The position numbers were made by a program, and so were the translations under genes. A DNA stretch of 64,000 nucleotides from Rhodocyclaceae bacterium (lineage in GTDB: Bacteria > Pseudomonadota > Gammaproteobacteria > Burkholderiales > Rhodocyclaceae). The stretch covers positions 44,560 to 108,559 of the forward strand of contig VBWA01000042.1 in the NCBI GenBank assembly GCA_006218025.1, written 5' to 3'. Within the stretch, counting starts at the first letter, position 1; each line of letters opens with the position of its first letter. This document shows positions 18,380 through 28,279 of this stretch, piece after piece. The notes beneath the pieces are model-generated. The model searched no databases. It saw nothing but the letters and a program-made list of their open reading frames with translations, and had not been told where the DNA came from.

Positions 18380-19021
18380 CTACCAACGCAACAACAGGCG
18401 CCCGCTCAACGCCCCCACTGCAGCCGGAATCAACATGCCCAGCAGGTACCAGAAACCGAGGAAGGGCGCCTCCATTTCCGGACAGTGAATGCAATACACC
18501 AAGGCGCCGGTTGTCCCGGCAAGCAGCCCGGCGGCAGCACCGGCAAGTCTCAACCGTGTCGGCGCAAGACCTCTCATTGCCCATATCGTTGAGCCGAAAA
18601 CCGGTACCGACAGCATGGCGATGAGGAAGGGGCAAACAGCCCACGTATCCCCCAAGAACAGCCTCGTACGTTGCAGTGGGTCGGCATTGATCAAGACGAC
18701 CGCGGCGAGTATCCAGACGGCCAATACGGGCGCCACAAGTGCTGAAGGTACCCTGCCCAGCCTTCTTCCTGGTTGCGAGAGGCGCAATGCCAGCACCAGA
18801 CTGGCTATGGTCACGCACGTCACGACCCCGGCCTTGATCCAGAATCTGGGAAGGAATAGGGCGTGTGCGAGATCTGTGCGAACGCCGAGAAGCATGACCA
18901 TCAGCAAAATTGCACCCGTCGCCCCGAAAAAGAGCGCTGCCGCGTAGCGGCGGGCCGCGACGTTGGTATCAACAGGCCCCGTCCCGGTTGCGAGCATCGT
19001 GATTAGGTCGTCAGTTCTCAT
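18380..19021 (-). CDS. nrsF: Membrane anti-sigma factor NrsF (DUF1109)
   Basis: From the ATG at 19021 the product is 213 aa with six predicted membrane helices and a short N-terminal tail ([13 protein letters not shown]). The CIHCPE motif late in the protein is typical of NrsF/DUF1109 anti-sigma factors. Its start overlaps the sigF stop by four bases (ATGA). In Azospira suillum, SigF-NrsF controls the response to reactive chlorine species (methionine-rich peptide MrpX and YedY-type methionine sulfoxide reductase); those targets are not seen in this window. Its location inside the (per)chlorate island supports the same role. Confidence 0.85.
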   Translation of the reverse strand: MRTDDLITMLATGTGPVDTNVAARRYAAALFFGATGAILLMVMLLGVRTDLAHALFLPRFWIKAGVVTCVTIASLVLALRLSQPGRRLGRVPSALVAPVLAVWILAAVVLINADPLQRTRLFLGDTWAVCPFLIAMLSVPVFGSTIWAMRGLAPTRLRLAGAAAGLLAGTTGALVYCIHCPEMEAPFLGFWYLLGMLIPAAVGALSGRLLLRW

Positions 19022-19587
19022 GTGTCCTCCCTTACCTTTGCAGCGAGCGCTTTCAGCCCTCGATGTACGCCCACCTTGACCGCGGATTCCGACATACCTG
19101 TGATCTGTGCCGTCGCCGCCACCGATAGCCCACCGAGCTTCATGTGGATGATCGGCAACCGCTGTCGATCGGGCAGTTGGTCCAGCAGTTTGTCCAGATC
19201 GCGTCTCGCTTCGGCAGCGTCTTCGTCCGCCGAAAAGAAGTCGCCCAAATCGTCCAGCGAATCGGTCAGCGCCTCGCGATGCGACCGTCGCCGTAACATA
19301 TCGATCAGCTTGTACTTCGCAATTGCGTGTACCCACGATGTCAGCGGCTGATCCACGTCGTATGTGTGGCGCTGGTTATGCACGGCCAACAAAGTTTCCT
19401 GCACAAGATCCTCGGCCTCAGTTGACAATTGGGCAAGCCGCTTCCTGAAGAAGGCCCGCAAATGCGTACTCAACTCCCTCAGAAACACTTCGTACGCATT
19501 GGCGTCTCCGGCAAGCCCCAGAACCAATAGATCCCGTAGCCGCTTTTCGCTTGCTGCCAATCGTCCGTATTCGCTAATTCGCTCCAT
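19018..19587 (-). CDS. sigF: ECF sigma factor, SigF type
   Basis: A 189-aa ECF sigma factor. Region 2 is visible as [19 protein letters not shown] and the -10 recognition segment, region 4 as [20 protein letters not shown] with a helix-turn-helix [16 protein letters not shown]. It is followed by its membrane anti-sigma factor. The ATG at 19587 has only a weak AAGGG ribosome site. An FNR-type box lies at 19628-19641, 41 bases upstream of the start codon. The expected function is to induce hypochlorite defence genes when NrsF senses oxidant, which is useful where chlorite leaks from PcrAB. Confidence 0.87.
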   Translation of the reverse strand: MERISEYGRLAASEKRLRDLLVLGLAGDANAYEVFLRELSTHLRAFFRKRLAQLSTEAEDLVQETLLAVHNQRHTYDVDQPLTSWVHAIAKYKLIDMLRRRSHREALTDSLDDLGDFFSADEDAAEARRDLDKLLDQLPDRQRLPIIHMKLGGLSVAATAQITGMSESAVKVGVHRGLKALAAKVREDT

Positions 19588-19627
19588 CGGCGCCCTTGGT
19601 TACAACACTGACCAAAAAACACATGGC

Positions 19628-19641
19628 TTGATCAAGTTCAA
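19628..19641. promoter_or_regulatory. FNR/Dnr-type box upstream of sigF
   Basis: TTGATCAAGTTCAA differs from the TTGAT-N4-ATCAA consensus by one base. Its centre lies 47 bases before the sigF start codon, so an activated start would leave a very short leader. Confidence 0.55.
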
Positions 19642-20186
19642 GCAGTCCAGCCGGTGCGTATCGGGGGTGTCCATTTGTCGATCACGGGAAGAAGTGCGGC
19701 TGATGCCTCCGTCCGAATATACCAAACGGCGAATGTCGAGTCCTCATTTGAATCGCCCAGAACAAGTACAGAGCTCTGAACGAGCGCCCTTACAGCCGAT
19801 GATGGCGAAATCGAATCGATAGCGGTCAGCCTCACCACGAACCAGCGTTTGGGCGGACCTCTAACTTTACCCACGCACAGAGGTTGTTTGGCCTCCCGGT
19901 GCGCGTTGCTTTCTGCCCCGTTGGGACGCGACCAGAAAATACTTCAGAAGAATTCGATGGCCTTGTAACAGGAGGGCACTACAAAACGAACTAGCTGACG
20001 TGACGCAACAAAACCATGATGTACAGATGGTCAATATCCGAAGTATTTGGTCAGGTTTTCGCCCATTTTCCGCTCCAATTTTCATCGGTCACTTCATTCT
20101 CAAGAGGCAGTTCCAAGCGTTCGTTGAATGGGTGTTAGTGGTTACAACAGAGGACAAAAAGATTCTCAGAAAAAGGATGAACAACG

Positions 20187-20200
20187 TTGACGGAAATCAA
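20187..20200 (+). promoter_or_regulatory. FNR/Dnr-type box upstream of intact cld
   Basis: TTGACGGAAATCAA matches the FNR/Dnr consensus with one substitution per palindrome. A class II promoter would start near 20235 and give a ~47-nt leader to the cld ATG. No strong -10 is obvious. Confidence 0.6.
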
Positions 20201-20248
20201 CATTGTGATTCTTCGATGGCGTGAGCATGCGGCCATTCTTGGGAATAA

Positions 20249-21118
<870 letters not shown>

Positions 21119-21214
21119 GGAAAGCCGGGCCGGAATCGCCGCGGGCGGACTGTGCGCGTGGCGTTCGCGGGCCCGGAATCAGTTTGCAAATCGCCAACAT
21201 GTCGGGGAAACATC

Positions 21215-23758
21215 ATGACAACCAGTCGTCGCGAATTTATCAAGGGTAGCCTCTCGGTTGCCGCCGCCGCCGGACTTCCCTTCGCTCTCGGTCGGCCAGC
21301 GTTTGCCGCGTTGGTAGAGCGCAAGGATCGTTCTTGGGAAGACGGCTACCGCAATCTGTTCCAGGGTGAGCGCGTGGTGCGTTCGATCAACATGCCGAAC
21401 TGCACGGGATCGTGTGCATGGAATGTCATCATCAAGGATGGCATCGTGAAGCGCGTAGAGCAGCCGCTCGACTACCCGGATGACGAGTACAACCCGCGTG
21501 GCTGCATGAAGGGCGCCACCTACCATCGCCGCGTCTATTCGCCGAACCGGGTCAAGTTTCCGATGAAGCGCGTCGGTCCTCGCGGCTCGGGCCAGTGGAA
21601 GCGAATTTCGTGGGACGAGGCGCTGGACTTCATCGCCAGCGAGATCAAGCGCATCGCGGCCAAGTACGGCCAGAACACCATCTGGATTTATCCGCCGGTG
21701 CCCGCCACCGGCATCGCCAAACAAGGTGCCGGCTTCCGTTTCGCCTCCGTCAATGGATTCGGCATCGGCACTTTCTACAACTGGTATGGCGACCTGCCGC
21801 TGGCCCATCCGATCACCTGGAATGTGCAGACCGAAGAACACGAGTTCAAGGATGTGCTCAATACCAAGTACGCGATGATCTGGGGCTCGGACGTGGCGCA
21901 GACCCGCATGCCCGATGCGCACTTCTTCACCGACGTGCGGGCCAAAGGGGTCAAGCTCGTCTATATCGCGCCCTACTATGACCCAACGGCAAGCATGGTC
22001 GACGAGTGGGTACGCGTGCGTCCAGGAACGGATGGCGCATTGGCGCTGGGCTTCTGCCATGTGGTCGTAAAGCGCGGCTTGACCGACGAGGCCCACATGC
22101 GTCGCACCACCAGCGGTCCTCTGCTGGTTCGCAACGATAACGGCAAGTATTTGAAAGCCGCGGACGTCACGGAGGGCGGCGATGCAAAAGCTTTCATGGC
22201 CTACGATCCAGCGATGGGGAAAGCTGTTCCCGACGTATATTTCAGCGACAAACTGGCGCTTACCGGGACTTGGGACATCACGCTCAAGGATGGCAAGAAG
22301 GTCAGTTGCTCGACGGCCCACACGCTGCTTCTGAAAAAGCTGGAAGACTACGACCCCAAGACTGTCTCGGAAATCACCGGTGTTCCAGCCAAGGACATCG
22401 AGCGCATCGCGGTCGAGTATGCGTCGGCCAAACCGGCCAGCATCTGGGCCGGTACCGGCATCAACCACTGGTACCACGGCGACCTGATCGGTCGCGCTGT
22501 GATTGAACTGGGCTGCCTGACAGGCAACATCGGTCGCCAGGGTGGCGGTGTTTCGCCCTGGGCCGGGCAGTACCTGATGCGCCTCAATCCGACCGACTAC
22601 TTCTTCCCGAAAAAGGAAGGTGGCAAGCCCGACGAGCGTTATCGTGCCGTGCCTCTGGATACAGCCTACGTGGTCAACGGTCCGACCGACACCATGTTCA
22701 ACAAGGCCGGCCTGTGGCGCCAGATCCGCTGTATCTGGGCCGCAGGCGGGAATCTGCTCGGCGAGGCCTCGGACCAGAGCAACCTGACGCGCAACGTGTT
22801 GCCCAAGGTCGAATTGATAGTTTCGCCGGAAATCGAGATGAGTACCACGGCCCAGTTGGCCGACATCGTATTGCCGGTGGTGAGCTGGTTCGAGTTGCCC
22901 TATGACATCGCCACCACGCCGGCCCACCCCTACATCCAGTTGCACGAAGGGGGACTGGAACCGATGTTCGAAGCCAAGACCGACATCTGGATTTATTACG
23001 AGATGTGCAAGCGGCTTGGCACGGCTGATCGCTTCAAGTTCAACCGGCCGGAACAGGCCATCGAACTGCTGCTCGGAACCGGCGGCCCGCAAGTGAAGGG
23101 CATCACCCTGGAGCGGCTGAAAAAGGAACGCTGCATCCGCGTCAACTTGCCGAGTTCGCCCTATGCTTCCTTCACCGAGGAGATCGAGGGCAAGAAGAAG
23201 TTCAAGACCGCATCGGGCCGGCAGGAGTTGTACAAGGACGAGAACCGCTTCATCGAGTTCGGCGAACAGCTTCCGGTGCACAAGGAACCCCACCAGGCGA
23301 CACCCTACGGGCCGTCGAAGGTGTGGGCCGAAGCGAAGAAGGAGCGCAACCCTCTCTACGAGAAGTACCCGATGGTCTACCACGCGCGCCATACGCGCTG
23401 GAGCGTGCATTCCTCATGGCGCACGACAGGAGAGATAACCAAGCTCGACGACATCGGCCAGCCCCTGCTGGAACTCAACCCCGTCGATGCGGCGAAACGC
23501 GGCATCGTTGCCGGGGACTGGGCAACGGCTTACAACCCGCACGGTTACGTCAAGGCCAAGGTCAAGCTGCGCGAGTCGGTGCCGCCGGGAGCCGTGCTCA
23601 TCTATTTCGGCTGGCAACGCGAGCAGATTCGTGAAGGTCACTGGAATGCGCTGACCCATAACGACATCAATCCCATCCACGAGATCTACTTCATCCCCAA
23701 CGTCTGGGGGCCGGTTTCCGGTCACTTCGATCAGTTGTGCGAAGTGAAGAAGTCCTAA
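21215..23758 (+). CDS. Second type II DMSO-reductase-family alpha subunit, cld-linked, substrate unknown
   Basis: An 847-aa Tat-exported molybdoenzyme (SRREFIKG at residues 4-11), shorter than PcrA and only distantly like it. The predicted Mo ligand is D193 in WYGDLP. The two residues matching the PcrA gate F164/Y165 are F187/Y188, but the W461 position (GQW in PcrA) is Y453 (GQY); NarG has Glu there. The FS0 motif is N59-x3-C63-x3-C67...C97, with Asn where type II enzymes normally have His. It lies 96 bases after the intact cld and is followed by beta, chaperone and cytochrome genes. The association suggests a chlorate or other chlorine-oxyanion reductase, but nitrate or another oxyanion cannot be excluded. 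Confidence 0.85.
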   Translation: MTTSRREFIKGSLSVAAAAGLPFALGRPAFAALVERKDRSWEDGYRNLFQGERVVRSINMPNCTGSCAWNVIIKDGIVKRVEQPLDYPDDEYNPRGCMKGATYHRRVYSPNRVKFPMKRVGPRGSGQWKRISWDEALDFIASEIKRIAAKYGQNTIWIYPPVPATGIAKQGAGFRFASVNGFGIGTFYNWYGDLPLAHPITWNVQTEEHEFKDVLNTKYAMIWGSDVAQTRMPDAHFFTDVRAKGVKLVYIAPYYDPTASMVDEWVRVRPGTDGALALGFCHVVVKRGLTDEAHMRRTTSGPLLVRNDNGKYLKAADVTEGGDAKAFMAYDPAMGKAVPDVYFSDKLALTGTWDITLKDGKKVSCSTAHTLLLKKLEDYDPKTVSEITGVPAKDIERIAVEYASAKPASIWAGTGINHWYHGDLIGRAVIELGCLTGNIGRQGGGVSPWAGQYLMRLNPTDYFFPKKEGGKPDERYRAVPLDTAYVVNGPTDTMFNKAGLWRQIRCIWAAGGNLLGEASDQSNLTRNVLPKVELIVSPEIEMSTTAQLADIVLPVVSWFELPYDIATTPAHPYIQLHEGGLEPMFEAKTDIWIYYEMCKRLGTADRFKFNRPEQAIELLLGTGGPQVKGITLERLKKERCIRVNLPSSPYASFTEEIEGKKKFKTASGRQELYKDENRFIEFGEQLPVHKEPHQATPYGPSKVWAEAKKERNPLYEKYPMVYHARHTRWSVHSSWRTTGEITKLDDIGQPLLELNPVDAAKRGIVAGDWATAYNPHGYVKAKVKLRESVPPGAVLIYFGWQREQIREGHWNALTHNDINPIHEIYFIPNVWGPVSGHFDQLCEVKKS

Positions 23759-23773
23759 GCGAGGAGAGCCGCC

Positions 23774-24640
23774 ATGTCTGAAGCACTTTGGCAAAAATAC
23801 TACGGCCAACCCAACCCGAAATACGGCAACCGCGTTCAGTGGGGCATGTTGCTCGACATCAACAAATGCATCGGATGCCACACCTGCACCATGGCCTGCA
23901 AGCAAACCTGGACCAGCGATCCCGGTCAGGAAGAGATGTACTGGAACAGCGTTTCGACCCAGCCCTTCGGCAAGTATCCGCGCAAGAACGGAAGCAAGAA
24001 TCCGGCAGACTGGGACTACCGCTTTTCCAATCTTTACCAGGACACGCCCAAAGGCAAGTTTCCCAAGCTGTGGCAGTTTTATTTGGCCCGGCCCTGCAAC
24101 CATTGCGCCAACCCGGCCTGCCTGCCTGCCTGCCCGACCCGCTCGATCTACAAGAATGAGGATGGCATCGTACTGATCGATCAGAACACTTGCGAAGGAT
24201 TCCAGAACTGCGTCAAGGCCTGTCCCTACGACAAGATCTACTACAACGCCGTCACGAAGAAATCGAACAAGTGCATGTTCTGCTTCCCCCTGCTGGAGAA
24301 AGGGCAGGAGCCGCAATGCGTCAAGAGCTGCGTCGGAAAGATCCGGATTTTTGGCAACCTGATGGACCCGGAAAGTACGATCTCGAAAATGATTCGTGAT
24401 CCGAGTCTGGGCGTCAAGGTCTATGACCCGCAGACCAGCCTGAAGGCCACGCATCGGGTGATCAACCCGGTCGAGCGCCGCCAATACCGGCCCGACTTCG
24501 GCACCATTCCCTCGGTCTGGTACGTGCCGCCGAAGAATGTTCCTCAAGAAGAGATCGAGAAATACTTCGGTTACGCCATGGGCGGACTGCTCGACGAGCC
24601 GCACAAAGTCGAAGCGCCGATCAAGATGAAGGATATCTAG
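23774..24640 (+). CDS. Iron-sulfur beta subunit of the second reductase
   Basis: A 288-aa NarH/PcrB-like protein with four Cys groups: CIGCHTCTMAC near residue 34, CNHCANPACLPACP, CEGFQNCVKACP and CMFCF with CVKSC. No signal peptide is present, so it would leave the cell interior with the alpha subunit. It starts 15 bases after the alpha gene with GAGGAGAG upstream. It is 45 residues shorter than PcrB and lacks the long insert between the first and second Cys groups. It transfers electrons from the cytochrome to the alpha subunit. Confidence 0.88.
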   Translation: MSEALWQKYYGQPNPKYGNRVQWGMLLDINKCIGCHTCTMACKQTWTSDPGQEEMYWNSVSTQPFGKYPRKNGSKNPADWDYRFSNLYQDTPKGKFPKLWQFYLARPCNHCANPACLPACPTRSIYKNEDGIVLIDQNTCEGFQNCVKACPYDKIYYNAVTKKSNKCMFCFPLLEKGQEPQCVKSCVGKIRIFGNLMDPESTISKMIRDPSLGVKVYDPQTSLKATHRVINPVERRQYRPDFGTIPSVWYVPPKNVPQEEIEKYFGYAMGGLLDEPHKVEAPIKMKDI

Positions 24641-24642
24641 CA

Positions 24643-25386
24643 ATGGACCCGTCAGCGAATGCCAGCAAGTCGCCGGATACAGCCCAAGTCGCTGGCGTCC
24701 GGACCAGGTCCGGCAAGCGCGGCCAGCTCTATCACTTTTTCGAACTGGCTTTTGCGCATCCCGGCGAGGGCGGCCATGACTATTTCCGCATGGAGTCCAC
24801 CGAGCAGGAGTTTCAGCAAGCCTACGCCACGGAAGTGCAAACTGACTCGAAGCTGGCGGACAAGGGCATTCCTGCCGCAGGGAAGTTCTTTTCAGGTCTG
24901 CGCGGGATGAGCTACGAGGAAGTGGAGGGCGCATATATCTCGCTCTTTACCAACAACTATCCGCACCTTCCCTGTCCGCCCTATGGTTCTCTGTTCACGG
25001 CCATCGACAGCGAAAAGCGCCTTGAGGAAATGCTGGCCATCAAAGAGTTTTACCAAAGCCACGACATGGATATCGCGGAATCCTACGATGACCTGCCGGA
25101 CCATCTTTGTGTCGAACTCGAGTTTCTGCACATGCTCTCCTTTCGCGAGAGCGAAGCGGAAGAGGCACAGGACCTGGAACTGATCAGGGGGGTACGTGCT
25201 GCCGAGGCCGAATTTCTCGACCGCTTCCTTCTGCCATTCGCGACGCGGCTTGCCGATCTGGCGGTCGGGGCTGTCCCGAATAATCCATACAGCGATTTAC
25301 TTGAAGCAGCACGGTGCTTTCTGCTGGCGCACCGCATCGAACTCGGCAAGCCGGCAGCATTGACATCGGGAAACATGAGGAGCTGA
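24643..25386 (+). CDS. TorD/NarJ-type chaperone of the second reductase
   Basis: A 247-aa helical protein that begins two bases after the beta-subunit stop. The signature segments are clear: LFTNNYPHLPCPPYGSLF, corresponding to the E/Y-P-PYxSxY region, and DDLPDHLCVELEFLHMLSF, the D-H-[LI]-xxELEFM motif of the family. It should bind the alpha Tat leader and assist cofactor insertion in the cytoplasm. The order alpha-beta-chaperone-cytochrome resembles the ABDC order of chlorate reductase, selenate reductase and DMS dehydrogenase operons, although the last gene here is a c-type and not a b-type cytochrome. Confidence 0.85.
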   Translation: MDPSANASKSPDTAQVAGVRTRSGKRGQLYHFFELAFAHPGEGGHDYFRMESTEQEFQQAYATEVQTDSKLADKGIPAAGKFFSGLRGMSYEEVEGAYISLFTNNYPHLPCPPYGSLFTAIDSEKRLEEMLAIKEFYQSHDMDIAESYDDLPDHLCVELEFLHMLSFRESEAEEAQDLELIRGVRAAEAEFLDRFLLPFATRLADLAVGAVPNNPYSDLLEAARCFLLAHRIELGKPAALTSGNMRS

Positions 25387-25388
25387 AC

Positions 25389-25871
25389 ATGAATACTATC
25401 CACGCACTTCCGCTGCTTGCAGCCGTTGTGGCAGTGTTTGCCGGACCGTCGCTTGCGGCAGAGAACAAGGATGAGATGAAGGCGGCGACCAAGGCGGGCA
25501 TGCGCAGCGAGGCCGTTACTCCGCATTTCAAACCCACTGGAAAGCCTGCTTCCGCCGCGCGCGGCGAAGCGATCTTCATGGATCACTGTGCGCTATGCCA
25601 CGGTATCCACGGCAAGGGCGATGGCCCACGCTCGGCTTTCTTCGTTCCGGGAGGCCAGTACATACCCGACATGACCGTCGCCCAAGTCTTGGCCGGCCGT
25701 GACAAGGAACTGATTGAAAACATCCGGGAGGGGCTGCATCGCCTGCCGGAACCTTCCTATGTAATGCCTCAGTTCAAGTACATTCTGTCTGATGAAGAAA
25801 TCCGGAGCGCTTTGGCCTATGTAAAGACGTTTTCGGCCCAAGCCACCAAGAAATCAGCTGCCAAGCATTGA
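25389..25871 (+). CDS. Monoheme cytochrome c of the second reductase module
   Basis: From the ATG at 25389 the 160-aa product has a signal peptide (ALPLLAAVVAVFAGPSLAAE) and one heme site, CALCH, followed by a likely axial Met in SYVMPQFKYILSDEEI. It is a small class I periplasmic cytochrome c. It starts two bases after the chaperone stop with AGGAG inside the upstream gene, so it belongs to the operon. It probably delivers electrons to the beta subunit. Known chlorate reductases of the Clr type use a heme b gamma subunit here, so the electron route differs. Confidence 0.88.
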   Translation: MNTIHALPLLAAVVAVFAGPSLAAENKDEMKAATKAGMRSEAVTPHFKPTGKPASAARGEAIFMDHCALCHGIHGKGDGPRSAFFVPGGQYIPDMTVAQVLAGRDKELIENIREGLHRLPEPSYVMPQFKYILSDEEIRSALAYVKTFSAQATKKSAAKH

Positions 25872-26212
<341 letters not shown>

Positions 26213-26423
26213 ACCTTCTTGAACATATCATCCGTGAAGTCGCGTCCGTCCCTCGGGACGGACGTAGCTCCCAATAAACCGGCAGTAGTGTCCGGTGCAT
26301 TCGGGCCGGTAGCAGCCTTCGACGGCTCCGCATGTCGCGGCTCCTCATTGGCGTGATCGTGCTTAAAAAGGGTATATTAGGATACTGATATCCCTATATT
26401 GCCCGTCAGCGAGCCCTTTTACG
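26213..26423. other. Intergenic region before the Rrf2 gene
   Basis: No gene is seen. The region ends the (per)chlorate island. Bases 26380-26393 form the inverted repeat GGATA-CTGA-TATCC next to AT-rich promoter-like sequence of the Rrf2 gene. Confidence 0.5.
26380..26393. promoter_or_regulatory. Candidate operator of the Rrf2 regulator
   Basis: GGATACTGATATCC is a perfect 5-bp inverted repeat with a 4-bp spacer within an AT-rich stretch 31 bases before the Rrf2 start. Rrf2 regulators commonly repress their own promoters at such sites. Confidence 0.45.
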
Positions 26424-26996
26424 ATGATTCTGTCCCGCACCAGCCAATATGCCATTCAGGCCCTCATTTTCGTTGCGACGCAGCCGCGCGGTGTTCCCGT
26501 GTTGATCCGGACAGTTGCCGAACACCTCAGCGTTCCGCCACCGTATCTTGCGAAAATCATGCAAAGTCTCAGCCGCGGAAAGCTGATCTATTCCTTTCGT
26601 GGCCGACAGGGCGGAGTGTGTCTGTGCGAGGGTGGCGAAAACACCGATTTGATGCAGATTCTCACGCTGATCGAAGGTCCGGGTCTGACAGACAACTGTG
26701 TGCTCGGACTCAAGGTATGCGGCGACGATACGGCCTGCCCCATGCACACGCAGTGGAAGCCGATCAAGACCAGGATCGTGAAACTGCTGAACCAGCAGAC
26801 TCTTGGAAAGCTCGCTGCGGCAGTCCAGAGTGGCAAATACCGACTGACGGAGCTTCCGTTTGCCGTACTCGAATCCAAGGGAGTTGCGCAAGGCGAGGGC
26901 CCGGCGATCCTCGCCAAGGCGCGGGAAGTCCGGACCCGCCGCGCGGGCACTACTGCCCGAGCGGCGCGCGCTGACGACGCGAAGAAACGCCCATAA
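26424..26996 (+). CDS. Rrf2-family Fe-S transcription regulator
   Basis: A 190-aa regulator. The N-terminal winged helix includes the recognition segment RTVAEHLSVPPPYLAKIMQS. The cluster-binding loop holds three cysteines, NCVLGLKVCGDDTACPMHTQW, in the C-x6-C-x5-C spacing of NsrR/IscR-like proteins with a Fe-S cluster. The C-terminal ~50 residues are basic and alanine-rich, longer than usual. It lies next to an FNR gene and before the cbb3 operon, so it may respond to NO or redox state. Its target cannot be read from the sequence. Confidence 0.83.
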   Translation: MILSRTSQYAIQALIFVATQPRGVPVLIRTVAEHLSVPPPYLAKIMQSLSRGKLIYSFRGRQGGVCLCEGGENTDLMQILTLIEGPGLTDNCVLGLKVCGDDTACPMHTQWKPIKTRIVKLLNQQTLGKLAAAVQSGKYRLTELPFAVLESKGVAQGEGPAILAKAREVRTRRAGTTARAARADDAKKRP

Positions 26997-27028
26997 GCCG
27001 TATGCGCATCAGGGAGAGGATGAAAGAA

Positions 27029-27784
27029 ATGCCTGGTTCGAAGGTAATCCCACTCCGCTCATCGCTCGATCAACCGTGCGAGCCCTTCGCCTGCGCGCAG
27101 TGCGGCGTCTATCAATTGTGCCTGCCGCTTGGCCTGCAGCAGGCCGACATGACGCTGCTGGAGAGCGTCGTCAAGCGCAAGGAGATCTATAAGCGCGGGC
27201 AACTTTTCTTCAAGCCGGGAGATCGCTTCGATTTCATTTATGCGATCCGCAGCGGCTCGGTCAAGACTTCCGTCTGCACGCCGGATGGCCGCGTGCAAAT
27301 TACCGGCTTTCATATCGCGGGCGAACTCCTGGGACTGAGCGCGCTCGCGTCGGGACAGTACAGTAGCGAAGCGCGGGCGCTTGAAACGACGTCCGTCTGT
27401 CGGGTAGAGGCCGAGCGGCTTGATGAACTGGCGCAACAAATCCCCTCGCTTCAGTACCAGATGCTGAAAATAATGAGCGGCCAGATCCGGCAGGACGAGG
27501 AACTCATGCTGTTGCTCGGAAGGAGGAATGCCGAAGAACGCCTGGCCGAGTACCTGATCGGGCTCTCAAGGCGCTTCGCCGCCCGCAACTATTCCCCGAC
27601 TCAATTCCATCTGAGCATGTCCCGCGGCGACATCGGCAACTACCTCGGTATCGCCGAGGAGACGGTCTGCCGCATTCTGACCCGATTCCAGAACGCAGGC
27701 CTCATCGCCACCAAACGGCGCGATGTTCGGCTGATCGATCTTAGGCAGCTGGAAGCGGTAGCCCGACTCGGCGCCGCCGCCTGA
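27029..27784 (+). CDS. FNR-type oxygen-sensing regulator (first copy)
   Basis: A 251-aa Crp/Fnr protein with all four FNR cluster cysteines: CAQCGVYQLC at the N-terminus (C-x2-C-x5-C plus the preceding C) and a Cys in TTSVCRVEAERLDEL equivalent to E. coli Cys122. A cNMP-binding fold and a C-terminal helix-turn-helix (SRGDIGNYLGIAEETVCRIL) follow; the E-x-x-x-R contacts of FNR are E-T-V-C-R. The ribosome site AGGGAGAGG at 27011-27019 favours the ATG at 27029 over 27020 or 27002. Its boxes TTGAT-N4-ATCAA occur upstream of several genes in the window. Confidence 0.88.
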   Translation: MPGSKVIPLRSSLDQPCEPFACAQCGVYQLCLPLGLQQADMTLLESVVKRKEIYKRGQLFFKPGDRFDFIYAIRSGSVKTSVCTPDGRVQITGFHIAGELLGLSALASGQYSSEARALETTSVCRVEAERLDELAQQIPSLQYQMLKIMSGQIRQDEELMLLLGRRNAEERLAEYLIGLSRRFAARNYSPTQFHLSMSRGDIGNYLGIAEETVCRILTRFQNAGLIATKRRDVRLIDLRQLEAVARLGAAA

Positions 27785-27974
27785 CGCTTCCCCAATTCGT
27801 CCGACGATTTTCTTGCCCGCGCCGGATCTTCTCCAGTTTGTATGGCAATCAAGAACCAAATTGGCGCAATCCACCTCTGTTTGATTCGCCGCGTCGCCGC
27901 AGGCACGGACACAAAGGTTGACCTGCGTCAGGATTTCGGAACGCACGCGCGTCAGAAGCTATATTAAGATAACA

Positions 27975-28163
27975 ATGTCCGATTATCCTTACAGGCGCCT
28001 TCGTGGCCTGCTGGTCGACGAAGGAAGTCAGCTTGGAGGAGAGGCGCCTCCGGAAGTTCTCGAGCCGTTGATTGCAAGAATACGAGGGCGGACACTCGTT
28101 CAATTCTTCAGCTTGAGGGGTTCCGGACCGAAGGGATTTTCGTTGAAGCTGGATATATATTGA
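27975..28163 (+). CDS. Doubtful small hypothetical protein
   Basis: A possible 62-aa frame beginning MSDYPYRRLRGLLVDEGSQL. There is no ribosome site, no recognised family, and its end overlaps the FNR box of ccoN. Otherwise bases 27785-28279 hold no gene. Confidence 0.22.
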   Translation: MSDYPYRRLRGLLVDEGSQLGGEAPPEVLEPLIARIRGRTLVQFFSLRGSGPKGFSLKLDIY

Positions 28164-28173
28164 TCTACATCAA
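28160..28173 (+). promoter_or_regulatory. Perfect FNR box upstream of ccoN
   Basis: TTGATCTACATCAA fits TTGAT-N4-ATCAA exactly. It lies 107 bases before the ccoN start, and TAATAT and TGTAAG follow it as possible -10 elements. It fits anaerobic induction of cbb3 oxidase. Confidence 0.8.
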
Positions 28174-28279
28174 TCATTGCTAATATTTGCCGTGTAAGCT
28201 CCCAACAATTCATGTACTGCGCCGCATCAAATGCAGTATCGCAAACGGTTTCTTTTTGTTAACGTGAGGTGAATCCATC

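Noticed and set aside
19638..19874. 78-codon minus frame upstream of sigF
   Set aside because: No ribosome site, no recognised domain, and it lies in an AT-richer, decayed region that also holds the FNR-type box.
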